A stretch of DNA of 64,000 nt from Clostridiaceae bacterium (GCA_910575585.1 CAJTGF010000004.1:62001-126000), one strand, 5' to 3'. Shown: positions 26,625 through 35,309, numbered from the stretch's first letter. Numbers and translations are program-made. Notes: generated by a model from the sequence alone, not told the origin.

Positions 26625-26735
26625 TTTGCCCAGCATGGGAGTTCTCTAACGGATGCAAGTCCCGAGTGCGCGTAGGCAACGACGAAGCACATAGCTGAAC
26701 AGCAAGGGTGTACGCCGTGAGATGATTACCAGGGA
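26625..26735 (+). other. Group II intron-like 5' scrap
   Basis: Beginning GTTTGCCCAGCATGGG and containing GGATGCAAGTCC and GCGCGTAGGCAAC, this stretch resembles the 5' domain of bacterial group II introns, whose 5' end is usually GTGCG. It begins right after the T run of a terminator, which is the known insertion preference of class C introns. No reverse transcriptase or 3' end is present. Assigned from memory of intron sequences only. Confidence 0.4.
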
Positions 26736-26754
26736 TTTTACGAAGGAAAAGAAT

Positions 26755-27957
26755 ATGGACTTAATAAATGAACTTTTGAACTGCCTTAATAGCATCGACT
26801 ACGATATATTTGATGAAGATTACCTAACCCGGCTAAACCGGAACTTTAAATTCGTTATGTTGCTGTATTGTTGAGTGAGCAAAGGGGCCGATTTAGTCGT
26901 GAAGCCAGTCAGAGAAGGAGAGATGTCCCGTCCGGGTTCAGATATGCCAAACATTCCGATGAGCCCAAAACGGAAATCAGTCGGGATTAGGCCCTCCTGC
27001 TTTCCTGGTCTCATCTCCATGGCATATATTCACCCTGCCGGGACATCTCTCCTTCTCTGACTGGCAAAACCAGAATTCGCTGGCTAAGGTTTGCTCACTT
27101 AAGGTGGTTCTGATAGGGAACGCTGTTTCAACTCTGTAGTGAAAAGATAACTGCTTTGTCTGCAGTGATAGGTTGTGCATAATATTTATGGGAACGGATC
27201 CTACTTCTATATTTTTTGTGTGAGTCAATGACTGTCTTGGCTGCCATATTTTTAATTGCCCATATAAAACAAGCGTTTATTGGTGTATACCCAAAGGGCA
27301 TACCAGAATGGAGATTTCTTCGGAGTGGGAACACGATCTGTCAGAGTATCCATACATAAAAATTTGAACATACCACTTTGCGGAACAGCGGAATCTTGAT
27401 ATTGCTTGCAAGTGCAAGGCGGCAGATCCTTTCAGATTCACAACATCGCCTTAACCTTACTCAACAATATACCTGACACCATAAAAAACAGCTATTTTTT
27501 CGCTGCAAAGTTGAGGCTGCGTCTCCTACCGGAAACACCTTAAGTGAGCAAACCTTAGCCAGCGAATTCTGGTTTTGCCAGGCAGAGGAGAGCTGTCCCG
27601 GCAGGGTGAATATATGCTATGGAGATGAGACCAGGAAAACAGGAGGGCCTAACCCCGAGTGTTTTCCGCTTTAAGGGCTCATCGGAATGTTTGGCATATC
27701 TGAACCCGGACGGGACAGCTCTCCTCTGACTGGCCCCACGACAATCCCCGCCCATTTGCCCACTCAACAATCCAACAATTCCATTATTTTGCCATTTTGC
27801 GCAAGAAATCGTTCTTAAGGGTCTAAATGAATCACTTGACAGTAGGGATCGCGCCCCTTTTGATACCCAATGGTGTCGAGTTGATAAAGAAATAGAAGCA
27901 TTGAAAAATACCCAAAGTTATACAGATGAAAATAAAGAAAAACAAGGCAAAACAAGG
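26755..27957 (+). pseudogene. Interrupted copy of the 124-residue Rpn-partner gene
   Basis: Bases 26755-26827 match the first 24 codons of the gene at 35359-35733 (reverse strand), including the upstream GGAAAAGAAT ribosome-site region. The match resumes at 27823 and runs to about 27957, ending in the KEKQGK region. The gap holds the palindromic element. CTAA is present at both junctions (26824-26827 and 27823-27826), consistent with a 4-base target duplication. The 3' half of the gene is also missing. Confidence 0.85.
26823..27822. mobile_element. Palindromic non-coding element, copy 1
   Basis: About 1 kb with no credible gene. A 45-base perfect inverted repeat (27062-27106 with 27536-27580) frames a ~430-base centre. 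Outside each arm lies a further long hairpin: 26905-26930 pairs with 27039-27064 (26 bp perfect), and 27578-27600 pairs with 27711-27733 (one gap or mismatch). The left end begins CCTAACCCGGCTAAACCGG, the same terminal sequence as copy 2. It interrupts a gene, so it moved or was inserted. Non-autonomous, MITE-like; the mobilising transposase is unknown. Confidence 0.8.
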
Positions 27958-27989
27958 TTTCTCTAAACTATCATTACCATAATATGACC

Positions 27990-28034
27990 AATCAAGTAGG
28001 AAGTAGGCGATTATTTCGCCTACCTCCTACTTGA
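27990..28034 (-). terminator. Long hairpin after the MFS gene
   Basis: A roughly 20-bp stem (AATCAAGTAGGAAGTAGGCGA and its near-perfect complement) starting at the MFS stop codon. There is no T run on the minus strand, so it may be an mRNA 3'-end stabiliser rather than a classic terminator. Confidence 0.6.
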
Positions 28035-29306
28035 TTACTGTTTTTGTTTTCTGATTATCTTTAAGATGTAAGTGCTGAGTAAGATACCGCCTGCGGCAAA
28101 AACAGCCATGACCGCAAAAACGATCCGATAGCCGGCGATGCCTGAAAAATTGTCAAGGATACCGCCGTAAACGGCATACATGAACGCGCCGGGCAGGTAA
28201 CCGATAAAGGAACCAAGGGACATGGCGGAACCGGTAATCTCCCGGGGAACATCTACCTCATCCATAGGAGCAAAGAAAATGGCGCGCATACTGTAAACGA
28301 AAGCGCTGATGGTCAGGGAAATAGCCATACCCAGGATAATCCCCATGCTCTGATGGGGGAGGATGGTGAAGATCACCAAAATCACGGCCACGATGGCAAA
28401 GGCGATCTGCAGGTACCTGGTTGCGGAGCGAAGGACTTTATCCGTTATGTATCCGCCCACAGGGCCGCCCAGCATTTTAAGCCCATACTGGTTAATGATC
28501 CCGTATACGCCCACCATAGCCACGGGAAGGGCGTAAATCTCTTCCAAAAACGGTATAAAATAGGTCAGGCCGCAATATACGCTGTATACAAAGAAAACGT
28601 TAAAGGAAACCAGCCAGATATTTTTGTTTTTTAAAGCACGGACAACGCCTTCCCATGCCTGCTTGTTGGCGCTGACGTTTTTCTCGGATTCAGAAGGCTT
28701 TGAAACGTTCTGGTCCGGTTCCAGCAGGAAGTAAAGGATCACGCCGATGACGCCTGGCACCACGGAGTAAAACAGGATCGCCATCTTCAGTCCGAACGCG
28801 TTGCTTCCGAATGCGGAAAAGATGCCAAGAGCGCTGAATGCCACGATGGTATCCATCAGCCCGCGGCCTGCTTCCATAATGCCGAACATACGTCCCTGTT
28901 CGTCCTCATTGCCAAGAAGCCGGACCGTCTTGAGCATGGTAGGCCAGTAGAGCATATCGGCGCAGACAGCTAAAAGGCAGTATATCAATAGGAACACGCC
29001 GTAAGCCGGAAAGGTGGAAAGCCACACACCGCAAAGACAGATGCTGATCAGGGACAGCGGGATCATGATCTTTTTGGATACGCGGTCAGTCAGATAGATG
29101 GATGCCAGAAAGCCGAAAGTAGAGATGAGTCCGGCAATACTCATGGCAGTACCGATCTGGGTGTGGGACAGCCCCATAAATTCCTGCATGGGAACATAAA
29201 AAGCATCTTTTAAAAAGCCCAGTTTGTAAATGGTTCCGGCGCCCAGCATCAGGGTGCCGAAAGAAATCCATTTTTTGTCGATTTTCTTTTTAACCTGTTC
29301 AGCCAT
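28035..29306 (-). CDS. MFS transporter
   Basis: A 423-residue major facilitator with 12 membrane helices and a charged central loop (about residues 200-225, EPDQNVSKPSESEKNVSANK). The loop between helices 2 and 3 reads YLTDRVSKKIMIP, a variant of the MFS D-R-x-x-[RK] motif. It is divergent from the DeoR-led operon and shares a repeat-rich control region with it, so both are probably controlled by that DeoR protein and transport a related compound. Family features resemble sugar-phosphate or nucleoside-type MFS, but the substrate is not certain. AGGTATTAA precedes the ATG. Confidence 0.88.
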   Translation of the reverse strand: MAEQVKKKIDKKWISFGTLMLGAGTIYKLGFLKDAFYVPMQEFMGLSHTQIGTAMSIAGLISTFGFLASIYLTDRVSKKIMIPLSLISICLCGVWLSTFPAYGVFLLIYCLLAVCADMLYWPTMLKTVRLLGNEDEQGRMFGIMEAGRGLMDTIVAFSALGIFSAFGSNAFGLKMAILFYSVVPGVIGVILYFLLEPDQNVSKPSESEKNVSANKQAWEGVVRALKNKNIWLVSFNVFFVYSVYCGLTYFIPFLEEIYALPVAMVGVYGIINQYGLKMLGGPVGGYITDKVLRSATRYLQIAFAIVAVILVIFTILPHQSMGIILGMAISLTISAFVYSMRAIFFAPMDEVDVPREITGSAMSLGSFIGYLPGAFMYAVYGGILDNFSGIAGYRIVFAVMAVFAAGGILLSTYILKIIRKQKQ

Positions 29307-29370
29307 ATTTAATACCTCACATATTTTGTCGGGAACTTTATATTATTGCGAAACGGATTTGACAGTTATA

Positions 29371-29399
29371 AGTATAGTTGTAAAAGTGTGTAATGTCAA
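29371..29399 (-). promoter_or_regulatory. Promoter of the MFS gene
   Basis: On the minus strand TTGACA (29394-29399), 17-base spacer, TATACT (29371-29376). A TGTAAAA repeat lies within the spacer. Confidence 0.75.
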
Positions 29400-29503
29400 G
29401 TGAAAATATGTAATTTTATGTAAAAATGTGCTTTTGTGAGACGGATAGGAAGAAAAATCCTTATAATCACAAATAAATATGTGTAAAACTATGTAAAAAC
29501 AAG

Positions 29504-29532
29504 TTGCAAAGTGTGTAAAAATGTGTTATTGT
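29504..29532 (+). promoter_or_regulatory. Candidate promoter of the DeoR operon
   Basis: TTGCAA (29504-29509), 17-base spacer containing GTGTGTAAAAATGTG, then TATTGT (29527-29532). Moderate match. Confidence 0.5.
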
Positions 29533-29576
29533 ATGGATACAAAACGGATTTGACAAGTTTGAAGGAGTTAAAATAT

Positions 29577-30368
29577 ATGTTATCAGAGCAAAGATATGAA
29601 GAGATTCTGAATGTGCTGGACAGAGAAGGAAGTGTAAAGGCAACGGTTCTTTGCGGTCTTTTAGGGACATCCCGGGAGACGATCCGCAGGGATCTGGAGA
29701 CCATGGAGGCAAAGGGGATGCTGCGGAGGATTCACGGAGGGGCCATGAAAATGGAAATTTCCCAGGAACAGCATCCGTCTTACACTTCTTTTAAAAAGAG
29801 GAAGGACGAGCAGTCAGGGAGCAAGGAAGAGATCGCGGCGGAGGCAGTGAAATATATCCATGAGGGCCAGGCCATTGCGCTGGATTCAGGTACTACGGCG
29901 CTGCTTCTTGCAAGGGCGGTCAAGGGAAAGTTCCGCGCTCTTACGGTGGTCACCAATTCACTTGCCGTTGCCAATGAGCTGGCGGGCTGCGAGGGGATCA
30001 CCCTTGTTGTGACAGGAGGAATTTACCGTTCCGATGAGGAAGCCTTTGTGTCTGATATTGCAACACTGATTTTTTCTAAGATTAATGTAGATATATTTTT
30101 CCTCACTACCTGCGGTATCTCGGTAGAGCGGGGGATCACTTATCAGCGGATGGATGAGATTCTGGTCCAGAATAAGATGATGGAGGCGGCGGAAAAAACG
30201 GTTGTGATCGCGGACAGTTCCAAACTGGGAGTGAATTCTCTTGTGAAAATGTGCGGGATCGATCAGGTTTCTATGATCATCACCGATTCCGGGGCGCCCC
30301 GCGCGCAGATTGAAACGTTTGAGAAAGCAGGTGTGAGCGTTGTGATCTCGAAAGAAAGGAAAGAGTGA
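29577..30368 (+). CDS. DeoR family regulator
   Basis: A 263-residue repressor. The N-terminal helix-turn-helix carries the DeoR signature (YEEILNVLDREGSVKATVL, then TSRETIRRDLETMEAKGMLRRIHGGA). The C-terminal sugar-phosphate-sensing domain has ALDSGTTALLLARA and VVTGGIYRSDEEAFV followed by KTVVIADSSKLG. Relatives respond to phosphorylated sugars or similar metabolites. The ATG at 29577 follows GAAGGAG; the open frame starts at 29511. It heads an operon with a phosphodiesterase, a symporter, a D-serine lyase and a phosphatase and faces an MFS gene. Confidence 0.93.
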   Translation: MLSEQRYEEILNVLDREGSVKATVLCGLLGTSRETIRRDLETMEAKGMLRRIHGGAMKMEISQEQHPSYTSFKKRKDEQSGSKEEIAAEAVKYIHEGQAIALDSGTTALLLARAVKGKFRALTVVTNSLAVANELAGCEGITLVVTGGIYRSDEEAFVSDIATLIFSKINVDIFFLTTCGISVERGITYQRMDEILVQNKMMEAAEKTVVIADSSKLGVNSLVKMCGIDQVSMIITDSGAPRAQIETFEKAGVSVVISKERKE

Positions 30369-30371
30369 ATC

Positions 30372-31676
30372 ATGAAAGAAAGACCAAGCGTACTGCTTAT
30401 TTCCGTGGATGCCCTGAAACCGGATTATGTGTTTGAACAGGAGAAGACAGGGGTGCATCTGCCTGTTATTACCGAATATTTTATTGAGAACGGGCGCACG
30501 GCCAGGGAGGGGATGAAAAGCGTATTTCCCACTTTTACCTATCCCTGCCATCAGAGTATGATCACCGGGACGAATCCGGCGGTCCACGGTATTGTAAACA
30601 ACGGGATTTTTGATCCTCTTGGTCAGCATATGGGCGCGTGGCATTGGTTTGTGAATACAAAGGTGAAAACTTTGTGGGAGGCGGCAAAAGAGTGCGGGTA
30701 CTGGTCTGCCAGCGCGGCGTTCCCCACATCTGTGGGAGCAAATGGCGATTTTATCGCCCCGGAGTTCTGGTGGGACGGCAGTGAGCTGGACAGCCGCTTT
30801 ATTGACGCGGTGGCAAAACCCCAGGGAATGATCCTGGAGATGGAAAAGGACATCGGTACATATGCGGGAGGACTGGATCTGTCGGATTCCGGCGATATGC
30901 AGCGGGCAAAGGCGGCCATGTGGATTCTTAAGAACAAACTGGAGCCGGTGGCAGGGGAGAAGCCCTTCTTCTTGTCGGCGTACTTTGCCAGCTTTGATGA
31001 GAGCGCTCATCAGCACGGAGTTTACAGCAAGGAGGCCCGGGAGAGCCTGGAAAAGATTGACCGGATGGTGGGTGAGCTGATCCGGGAGGCTGAGCGGATC
31101 ACGGACGGGAATCTGGTGGTCTGCGTGGTGTCGGATCATGGTTCTCTGGACAATACCCACAATATCAGCCCCAATGTCCTCCTAAAGAAGGCAGGGCTCA
31201 TAGAGACGGATCAGGCGGGAAAGGTGACATCCTGGAAAGCCTTCAGCCAGAGAGCGGGAGGAACGTCGGGGATCCGCCTGGCCGATCCGTCGGACAAAGA
31301 GGCTGCCGATGCGCTTAGACAGGTACTGGACGGTCTGGCAAAGGATCCGGAAAGCGGAATCCTGGAAGTGGTGGATGCCCGGCAGGCAAAGGAGAGAGGC
31401 GGTTTTCCGGAGGCGGCCTATGTGCTGGTATCCAAAAAGGGGTATGAACTTCGGGACGATACAGACGGGGAGTACTGCCGCACAACGCTGACTCAGAAAG
31501 CCCAGCACGGCTACAGCGAAGAATTTCCGGAGATGCGCGCGTCCTTTATGATCGCCGGGAAGGGCATCGGAAAGGGCAATATTGAAAACGCAAGGCTTAT
31601 TGATGTGGCGCCCACTCTGGCGGCGATCATGGGGGCGGACCTTCCGGACGCGCAGGGCAAAGATCTGCTGACATGA
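30372..31676 (+). CDS. Alkaline phosphatase superfamily phosphodiesterase (NPP-like)
   Basis: A 434-residue cytosolic enzyme of the nucleotide pyrophosphatase/phosphodiesterase group. It starts RPSVLLISVDALKPDYV (first metal Asp), and has the nucleophile Thr in KSVFPTFTYPCHQSMITGTN, then SFDESAHQHG and VVSDHGSLDNTHNISPN for the remaining metal ligands, and QKAQHGYSEEFPEM. No signal peptide, so the substrate must be inside the cell. It starts 3 bases after the DeoR stop. It may release a phosphate monoester or alcohol from a phosphodiester imported by this system. Confidence 0.88.
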   Translation: MKERPSVLLISVDALKPDYVFEQEKTGVHLPVITEYFIENGRTAREGMKSVFPTFTYPCHQSMITGTNPAVHGIVNNGIFDPLGQHMGAWHWFVNTKVKTLWEAAKECGYWSASAAFPTSVGANGDFIAPEFWWDGSELDSRFIDAVAKPQGMILEMEKDIGTYAGGLDLSDSGDMQRAKAAMWILKNKLEPVAGEKPFFLSAYFASFDESAHQHGVYSKEARESLEKIDRMVGELIREAERITDGNLVVCVVSDHGSLDNTHNISPNVLLKKAGLIETDQAGKVTSWKAFSQRAGGTSGIRLADPSDKEAADALRQVLDGLAKDPESGILEVVDARQAKERGGFPEAAYVLVSKKGYELRDDTDGEYCRTTLTQKAQHGYSEEFPEMRASFMIAGKGIGKGNIENARLIDVAPTLAAIMGADLPDAQGKDLLT

Positions 31677-31686
31677 GGAAAGGGGC

Positions 31687-33048
31687 ATGGAAAAGATAGA
31701 GGCAATCTTTAAATCTCTTGCGGACTTTCTGTGGGGAGACTGGCTTTTGGCAGCGCTTTTGGGGCTGGGGTTTTTCTATACCGTAATGACCGGTTTTATC
31801 CAGTTTCGGTGTGTGGGCCTCATGAAAAAAGGCGCGTTCAGGCTGAAAGGAAAACGGGAAGAAAGTGGGAGTCAAAAAAGATGTTCTTCCTATCAGGCGC
31901 TGTGTACGGCCGTTGCCAGCTGTGTGGGCAGCGGCAATATCGTAGGGGTATCTACGGCTATTCTGGCAGGAGGTCCGGGAGCGCTGTTCTGGATGTGGAT
32001 GGCGGCGTTTTTCGGCATGGCTACCAAGTTCGGGGAGATCGTGCTGGGAATGAAGTATCAGGGAAAGGATCTTAAAGGAGATATAAACGGCGGCCCCATG
32101 TACTATATTCAGTATGGAATGGGCTGGAAATGGGCCGGTGTTTTTGTGGCATGCATGCTCTTTATCCAGAATGCAGGGGGGACTCTGATCCAGGCAAACA
32201 CCATTTCCAATGTGGTCAATGAGGCGTTTCAGGCTCCGTTTGTGGTTACCGGTCTCATTCTGGCAGTGGTTATGAGTTTTATTATCAGCGGAGGTTTTCA
32301 GCGCCTGGTTCATGTGGCTCAAAAGGTAGTGCCTGTAATGGCCGGTATATACGTGGCAGGAGGAATCGTTATCCTTCTTTTAAACGCGGGCAGGATTCCG
32401 GCTATGTTTGCATCAATCATAAAAGGGGCGTTTTCGCTTGAGGCTGGACTGGGGGCTTTGGCCGGGATCACGGTTCGGGAGGCTATGCGCTTTGGCGTGG
32501 CCCGGGGCCTTTATTCCAATGAGGCAGGCGAAGGGTCGGCGGCGGTGATCCACGCCTCCGCGGATGTGGACCATCCGGTGCGGCAGGGACTTTGCGGGAT
32601 CATTGAGGTGTTCGTGGATACGATGATTATCTGCAGCGCCACAGGTTTTGTGGTACTGATCACGGAAACGAACCTTTCTCACACCAACGCCTCCACGCTG
32701 GCAGCGGCGGCGTTTAAGAGTGTCTTTCCGGGTATGCAGTATGTGATCTATATCAGTCTGATCTTGTTTGCGTCCACTTCACTGATGAGCCAGTGGTATT
32801 TTGGCCATGTGAGCCTGCATTATCTGAAGAAGCCCCAATGGGCCAATATTTACCGGATCGTGTTTCCGTTTATCATTCTTGTGGGGAGCATGAGCAGTAT
32901 TGATCTGGTGTGGTTTATCCAGGACTGCGCCCTGGGGCTTTTAATTCTGCCCAATATTGGAGCGCTGATCTTTTTGGCGCCGGAAGTACGGCGGCTGACA
33001 AAGGAGTTTATGGATCCGGTCAACGGATATTTGAAGAAAGAGGAGTAA
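31687..33048 (+). CDS. AGCS family sodium:alanine/glycine-type symporter
   Basis: A 453-residue permease with about ten membrane helices. Family motifs are clear: SYQALCTAVASCVGSGNIVG, GGPMYYIQYGMGWKW, and the characteristic RGLYSNEAGEGSAAVIHASA. AGCS proteins take up L- or D-alanine, glycine and sometimes serine with sodium. Its location immediately before a D-serine ammonia-lyase suggests D-serine as a substrate. Spacing of 10 bases on each side supports co-transcription. Confidence 0.93.
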   Translation: MEKIEAIFKSLADFLWGDWLLAALLGLGFFYTVMTGFIQFRCVGLMKKGAFRLKGKREESGSQKRCSSYQALCTAVASCVGSGNIVGVSTAILAGGPGALFWMWMAAFFGMATKFGEIVLGMKYQGKDLKGDINGGPMYYIQYGMGWKWAGVFVACMLFIQNAGGTLIQANTISNVVNEAFQAPFVVTGLILAVVMSFIISGGFQRLVHVAQKVVPVMAGIYVAGGIVILLLNAGRIPAMFASIIKGAFSLEAGLGALAGITVREAMRFGVARGLYSNEAGEGSAAVIHASADVDHPVRQGLCGIIEVFVDTMIICSATGFVVLITETNLSHTNASTLAAAAFKSVFPGMQYVIYISLILFASTSLMSQWYFGHVSLHYLKKPQWANIYRIVFPFIILVGSMSSIDLVWFIQDCALGLLILPNIGALIFLAPEVRRLTKEFMDPVNGYLKKEE

Positions 33049-33052
33049 TGTT

Positions 33053-34372
33053 ATGAAAGAGGAATTTTTAAAATATACAGAGACAATCCCGGCTGTTGCG
33101 CAGGCGGCGCGGCTGGAAGAGACCTTTTGGATCAATGACAAGATGCTCCCAGGGGGAGAGAAGAGGATCACCCAGGTTTGTCCGGAGCAGATTAAAGATG
33201 CCAGCGACCGTCTTTTAAGGTTTGCCCCGTATTTAAAACGGGTGTTTCCGGAACTGGAGGCATCTAACGGCATAATAGAATCGGAACTGCGGGAGATCCC
33301 CAAAATGAAGGAGTGGCTTCACTTGGCATATGGCACACAGCTTAAGGGAAGGCTGATGTTAAAGATGGACAGCCATCTGCCGGTATCCGGTTCTGTCAAG
33401 GCCAGGGGAGGCATCTATGAGGTGCTAAAGCACGCGGAGGATCTGGCGCTGGAAGCCGGAAAACTGAAAGTGACCGATGATTACAGCGTACTGGCGGATC
33501 CGCAGTTTACAGAATTTTTCGGGAATTATACGGTCCAGGTGGGCAGTACGGGCAATCTTGGCATGAGCATCGGGATCATGAGCGCCAAGCTGGGCTTTCG
33601 GGTTATCGTCCACATGTCCGCGGACGCGAAGCAGTGGAAGAAGGATCTACTGCGCAGCCGCGGCGTGGAGGTCATGGAGTATGAGGACGACTACTGCGCG
33701 GCTGTGGAACAGGGGAGAAAAAATTCCGATGAAGATCCCATGAGCTACTTTGTGGATGATGAAAATTCCCAGAACCTGTTTATGGGCTACAGCGTGGCCG
33801 GGGAGCGGTTAAAGGCGCAGCTGGAACAGCAGGACATTGTTGTGGATGAGGAGCATCCTCTGTTCGTCTATATTCCCTGCGGGATCGGCGGGGCGCCGGG
33901 CGGCGTCACTTACGGGATTAAGCAGATCTACGGGGATCATGTACACTGCTTTTTTACGGAGCCGACCCACGCGTGCTGTATGCTTTTGGGCATGGCCACA
34001 GGACTTCACGACGGCATCAGCGTGAAAGATCTGGAGATTGACGGAAAGACGGATGCGGACGGTCTGGCCGTGGGGCGGCCTTCCGCATTTGTGGGGCGTG
34101 TGGTAGAACCTGTGCTGTCCGGTATTGCCACGGTGGAGGATAGAAAGCTTTATGATCTGATGCGGGGGCTGATCGATAGTGAGGATATTTTTATTGAACC
34201 AAGTTCCTGCGCGTCTTTCGCGGCGCTGATCCGTCCGGGCGATCTGGAGGATTACGTGAAAAAGATGGATCTGGAGGATAAGATGGAGCGGGCTACCCAT
34301 ATCGCGTGGGCTACCGGGGGCTGCATGGTGCCGCCTGCGACCAGGGAAGCATATTTGAAGATGGGGCTGTAG
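33053..34372 (+). CDS. dsdA: D-serine ammonia-lyase
   Basis: A 439-residue pyridoxal-phosphate enzyme that splits D-serine to pyruvate and ammonia. The PLP lysine is Lys116 in HLPVSGSVKARGGIYEVL, and the phosphate-binding loop is CGIGGAPGGVTYG. The N-terminal segment (KMLPGGEKRITQVCPEQIKDASDRL region) matches the DsdA family. Unlike the usual dsdC/dsdX arrangement, it sits in a DeoR operon with an AGCS symporter. Role: use of D-serine as carbon and nitrogen source or its detoxification. Confidence 0.95.
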   Translation: MKEEFLKYTETIPAVAQAARLEETFWINDKMLPGGEKRITQVCPEQIKDASDRLLRFAPYLKRVFPELEASNGIIESELREIPKMKEWLHLAYGTQLKGRLMLKMDSHLPVSGSVKARGGIYEVLKHAEDLALEAGKLKVTDDYSVLADPQFTEFFGNYTVQVGSTGNLGMSIGIMSAKLGFRVIVHMSADAKQWKKDLLRSRGVEVMEYEDDYCAAVEQGRKNSDEDPMSYFVDDENSQNLFMGYSVAGERLKAQLEQQDIVVDEEHPLFVYIPCGIGGAPGGVTYGIKQIYGDHVHCFFTEPTHACCMLLGMATGLHDGISVKDLEIDGKTDADGLAVGRPSAFVGRVVEPVLSGIATVEDRKLYDLMRGLIDSEDIFIEPSSCASFAALIRPGDLEDYVKKMDLEDKMERATHIAWATGGCMVPPATREAYLKMGL

Positions 34373-34384
34373 AAAGAGGATTCC

Positions 34385-35194
34385 ATGAATTATCGTTTGT
34401 TGGTCCTGGATATTGACGGAACCGTCACCAATTCGGAAAAGCAGGTTCTTCCCAGGACAAAGGAAGCCATTCTCAGGATCCAGAAGGCCGGGGTGAAGGT
34501 GGTCTTAGCGTCGGGACGGCCGCCGGAGGGAGTGTTTCCTGTGGCCCGGGAACTGGGATTTGAGACATACGGCAGCTATATCCTGTCGTTTAACGGCGGG
34601 AAGATCCTGGATGTGAGGACAGGGCAGTGCGTGTTTGAAAAATGCCTGCCCCGTCATCTGCCGGGACGCCTGTGGGAGGATGCCGTCAGGCATAAGATCG
34701 GGTTTGCCGCCTACAGGGCGGGGGCCATTGTAGCGGGGACAAAGCCGGATCGGTATCTGGATATGGAGTCGCGGATTATGGGAATGCCGGTGGAATACCA
34801 TGAGGATTTTAAAAGGCATGTGGATTTTCCGGTCAATGAATGTCTGATCACCGGGGAACCTGGGGTACTTGAGAATCTGGAGCCGGTTTTTTCCGGAAAA
34901 TATTTTCATGAGGCGGAGGTGTTCCATTCAGAACCGTTTTATCTGGAGGTGACTCCGAAAAATGTGGATAAAGCCTACGGCCTGAAATATCTTTTAAGGA
35001 TCCTTAAAATCTCCAGGGAGGAGATGGTGTGCTGCGGGGACAGCTTTAACGATGTTGCCATGCTCCAGTATGCGGGGGTTGGAGTGGCTATGGCCAACGC
35101 GCCGGATCCTGTCCGGCGTATTGCGGATTATGTTACGGTGAATGATAATGATCATGATGGGATAAAGGAGGTGATCCAGCGGTTCTTTTCATAA
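34385..35194 (+). CDS. Cof-type HAD-IIB phosphatase
   Basis: A 269-residue haloacid dehalogenase-type phosphatase. Motif I is LVLDIDGTVTNSEKQV (nucleophile Asp), motif II VVLASGRPPEG, motif III/IV region ending CCGDSFNDVAMLQYAGVGVA. The IIB cap lies between motifs II and III, with ITGEPGVLE and VTPKNVDKAYGLKYLL. Such enzymes dephosphorylate sugar phosphates and other small metabolites. It ends the DeoR operon, so it may act after the phosphodiesterase. Substrate unknown. Confidence 0.93.
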   Translation: MNYRLLVLDIDGTVTNSEKQVLPRTKEAILRIQKAGVKVVLASGRPPEGVFPVARELGFETYGSYILSFNGGKILDVRTGQCVFEKCLPRHLPGRLWEDAVRHKIGFAAYRAGAIVAGTKPDRYLDMESRIMGMPVEYHEDFKRHVDFPVNECLITGEPGVLENLEPVFSGKYFHEAEVFHSEPFYLEVTPKNVDKAYGLKYLLRILKISREEMVCCGDSFNDVAMLQYAGVGVAMANAPDPVRRIADYVTVNDNDHDGIKEVIQRFFS

Positions 35195-35223
35195 TTTACA
35201 GGCAGATATCTTCGTTATCCGAA

Positions 35224-35309
35224 GCAGGAAACCGGCGTGGATTTTCCTGCAGGGTAAACGCAAGCTTTTTAAGTAAGCAGGCATAACACTTAGAGGATAT
35301 GTCTGCTTA
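35224..35309 (+). terminator. Two hairpins after the HAD gene
   Basis: GCAGGAAA (35224-35231) pairs with TTTCCTGC (35243-35250), and TAAGCAGGCATA (35274-35285) pairs with TATGTCTGCTTA (35298-35309) with one mismatch. Neither has a strong T run, so termination is uncertain. Confidence 0.45.

Larger units (their letters stand above)
29340..29560. promoter_or_regulatory. Repeat-rich divergent control region
   Basis: At least six TGTAAAA or TGTGTAA-type repeats occur between the MFS and DeoR genes (for example TTGTAAAAGTGTGTAA, TATGTAAAAATGTG, TATGTGTAAAACTATGTAAAA). ACGGATTTGACA-type sequence also occurs at both ends (about 29353 and 29545). These are likely DeoR operators. Confidence 0.6.

Noticed and set aside
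26820-27334. Short open frames inside palindromic element copy 1
   Set aside because: They are broken differently in copy 2, lack ribosome sites and read across hairpin stems.
29958-31160. A 400-codon frame antisense to the DeoR and phosphodiesterase genes
   Set aside because: It spans two real genes on the other strand and has His/Arg-rich composition typical of antisense frames.
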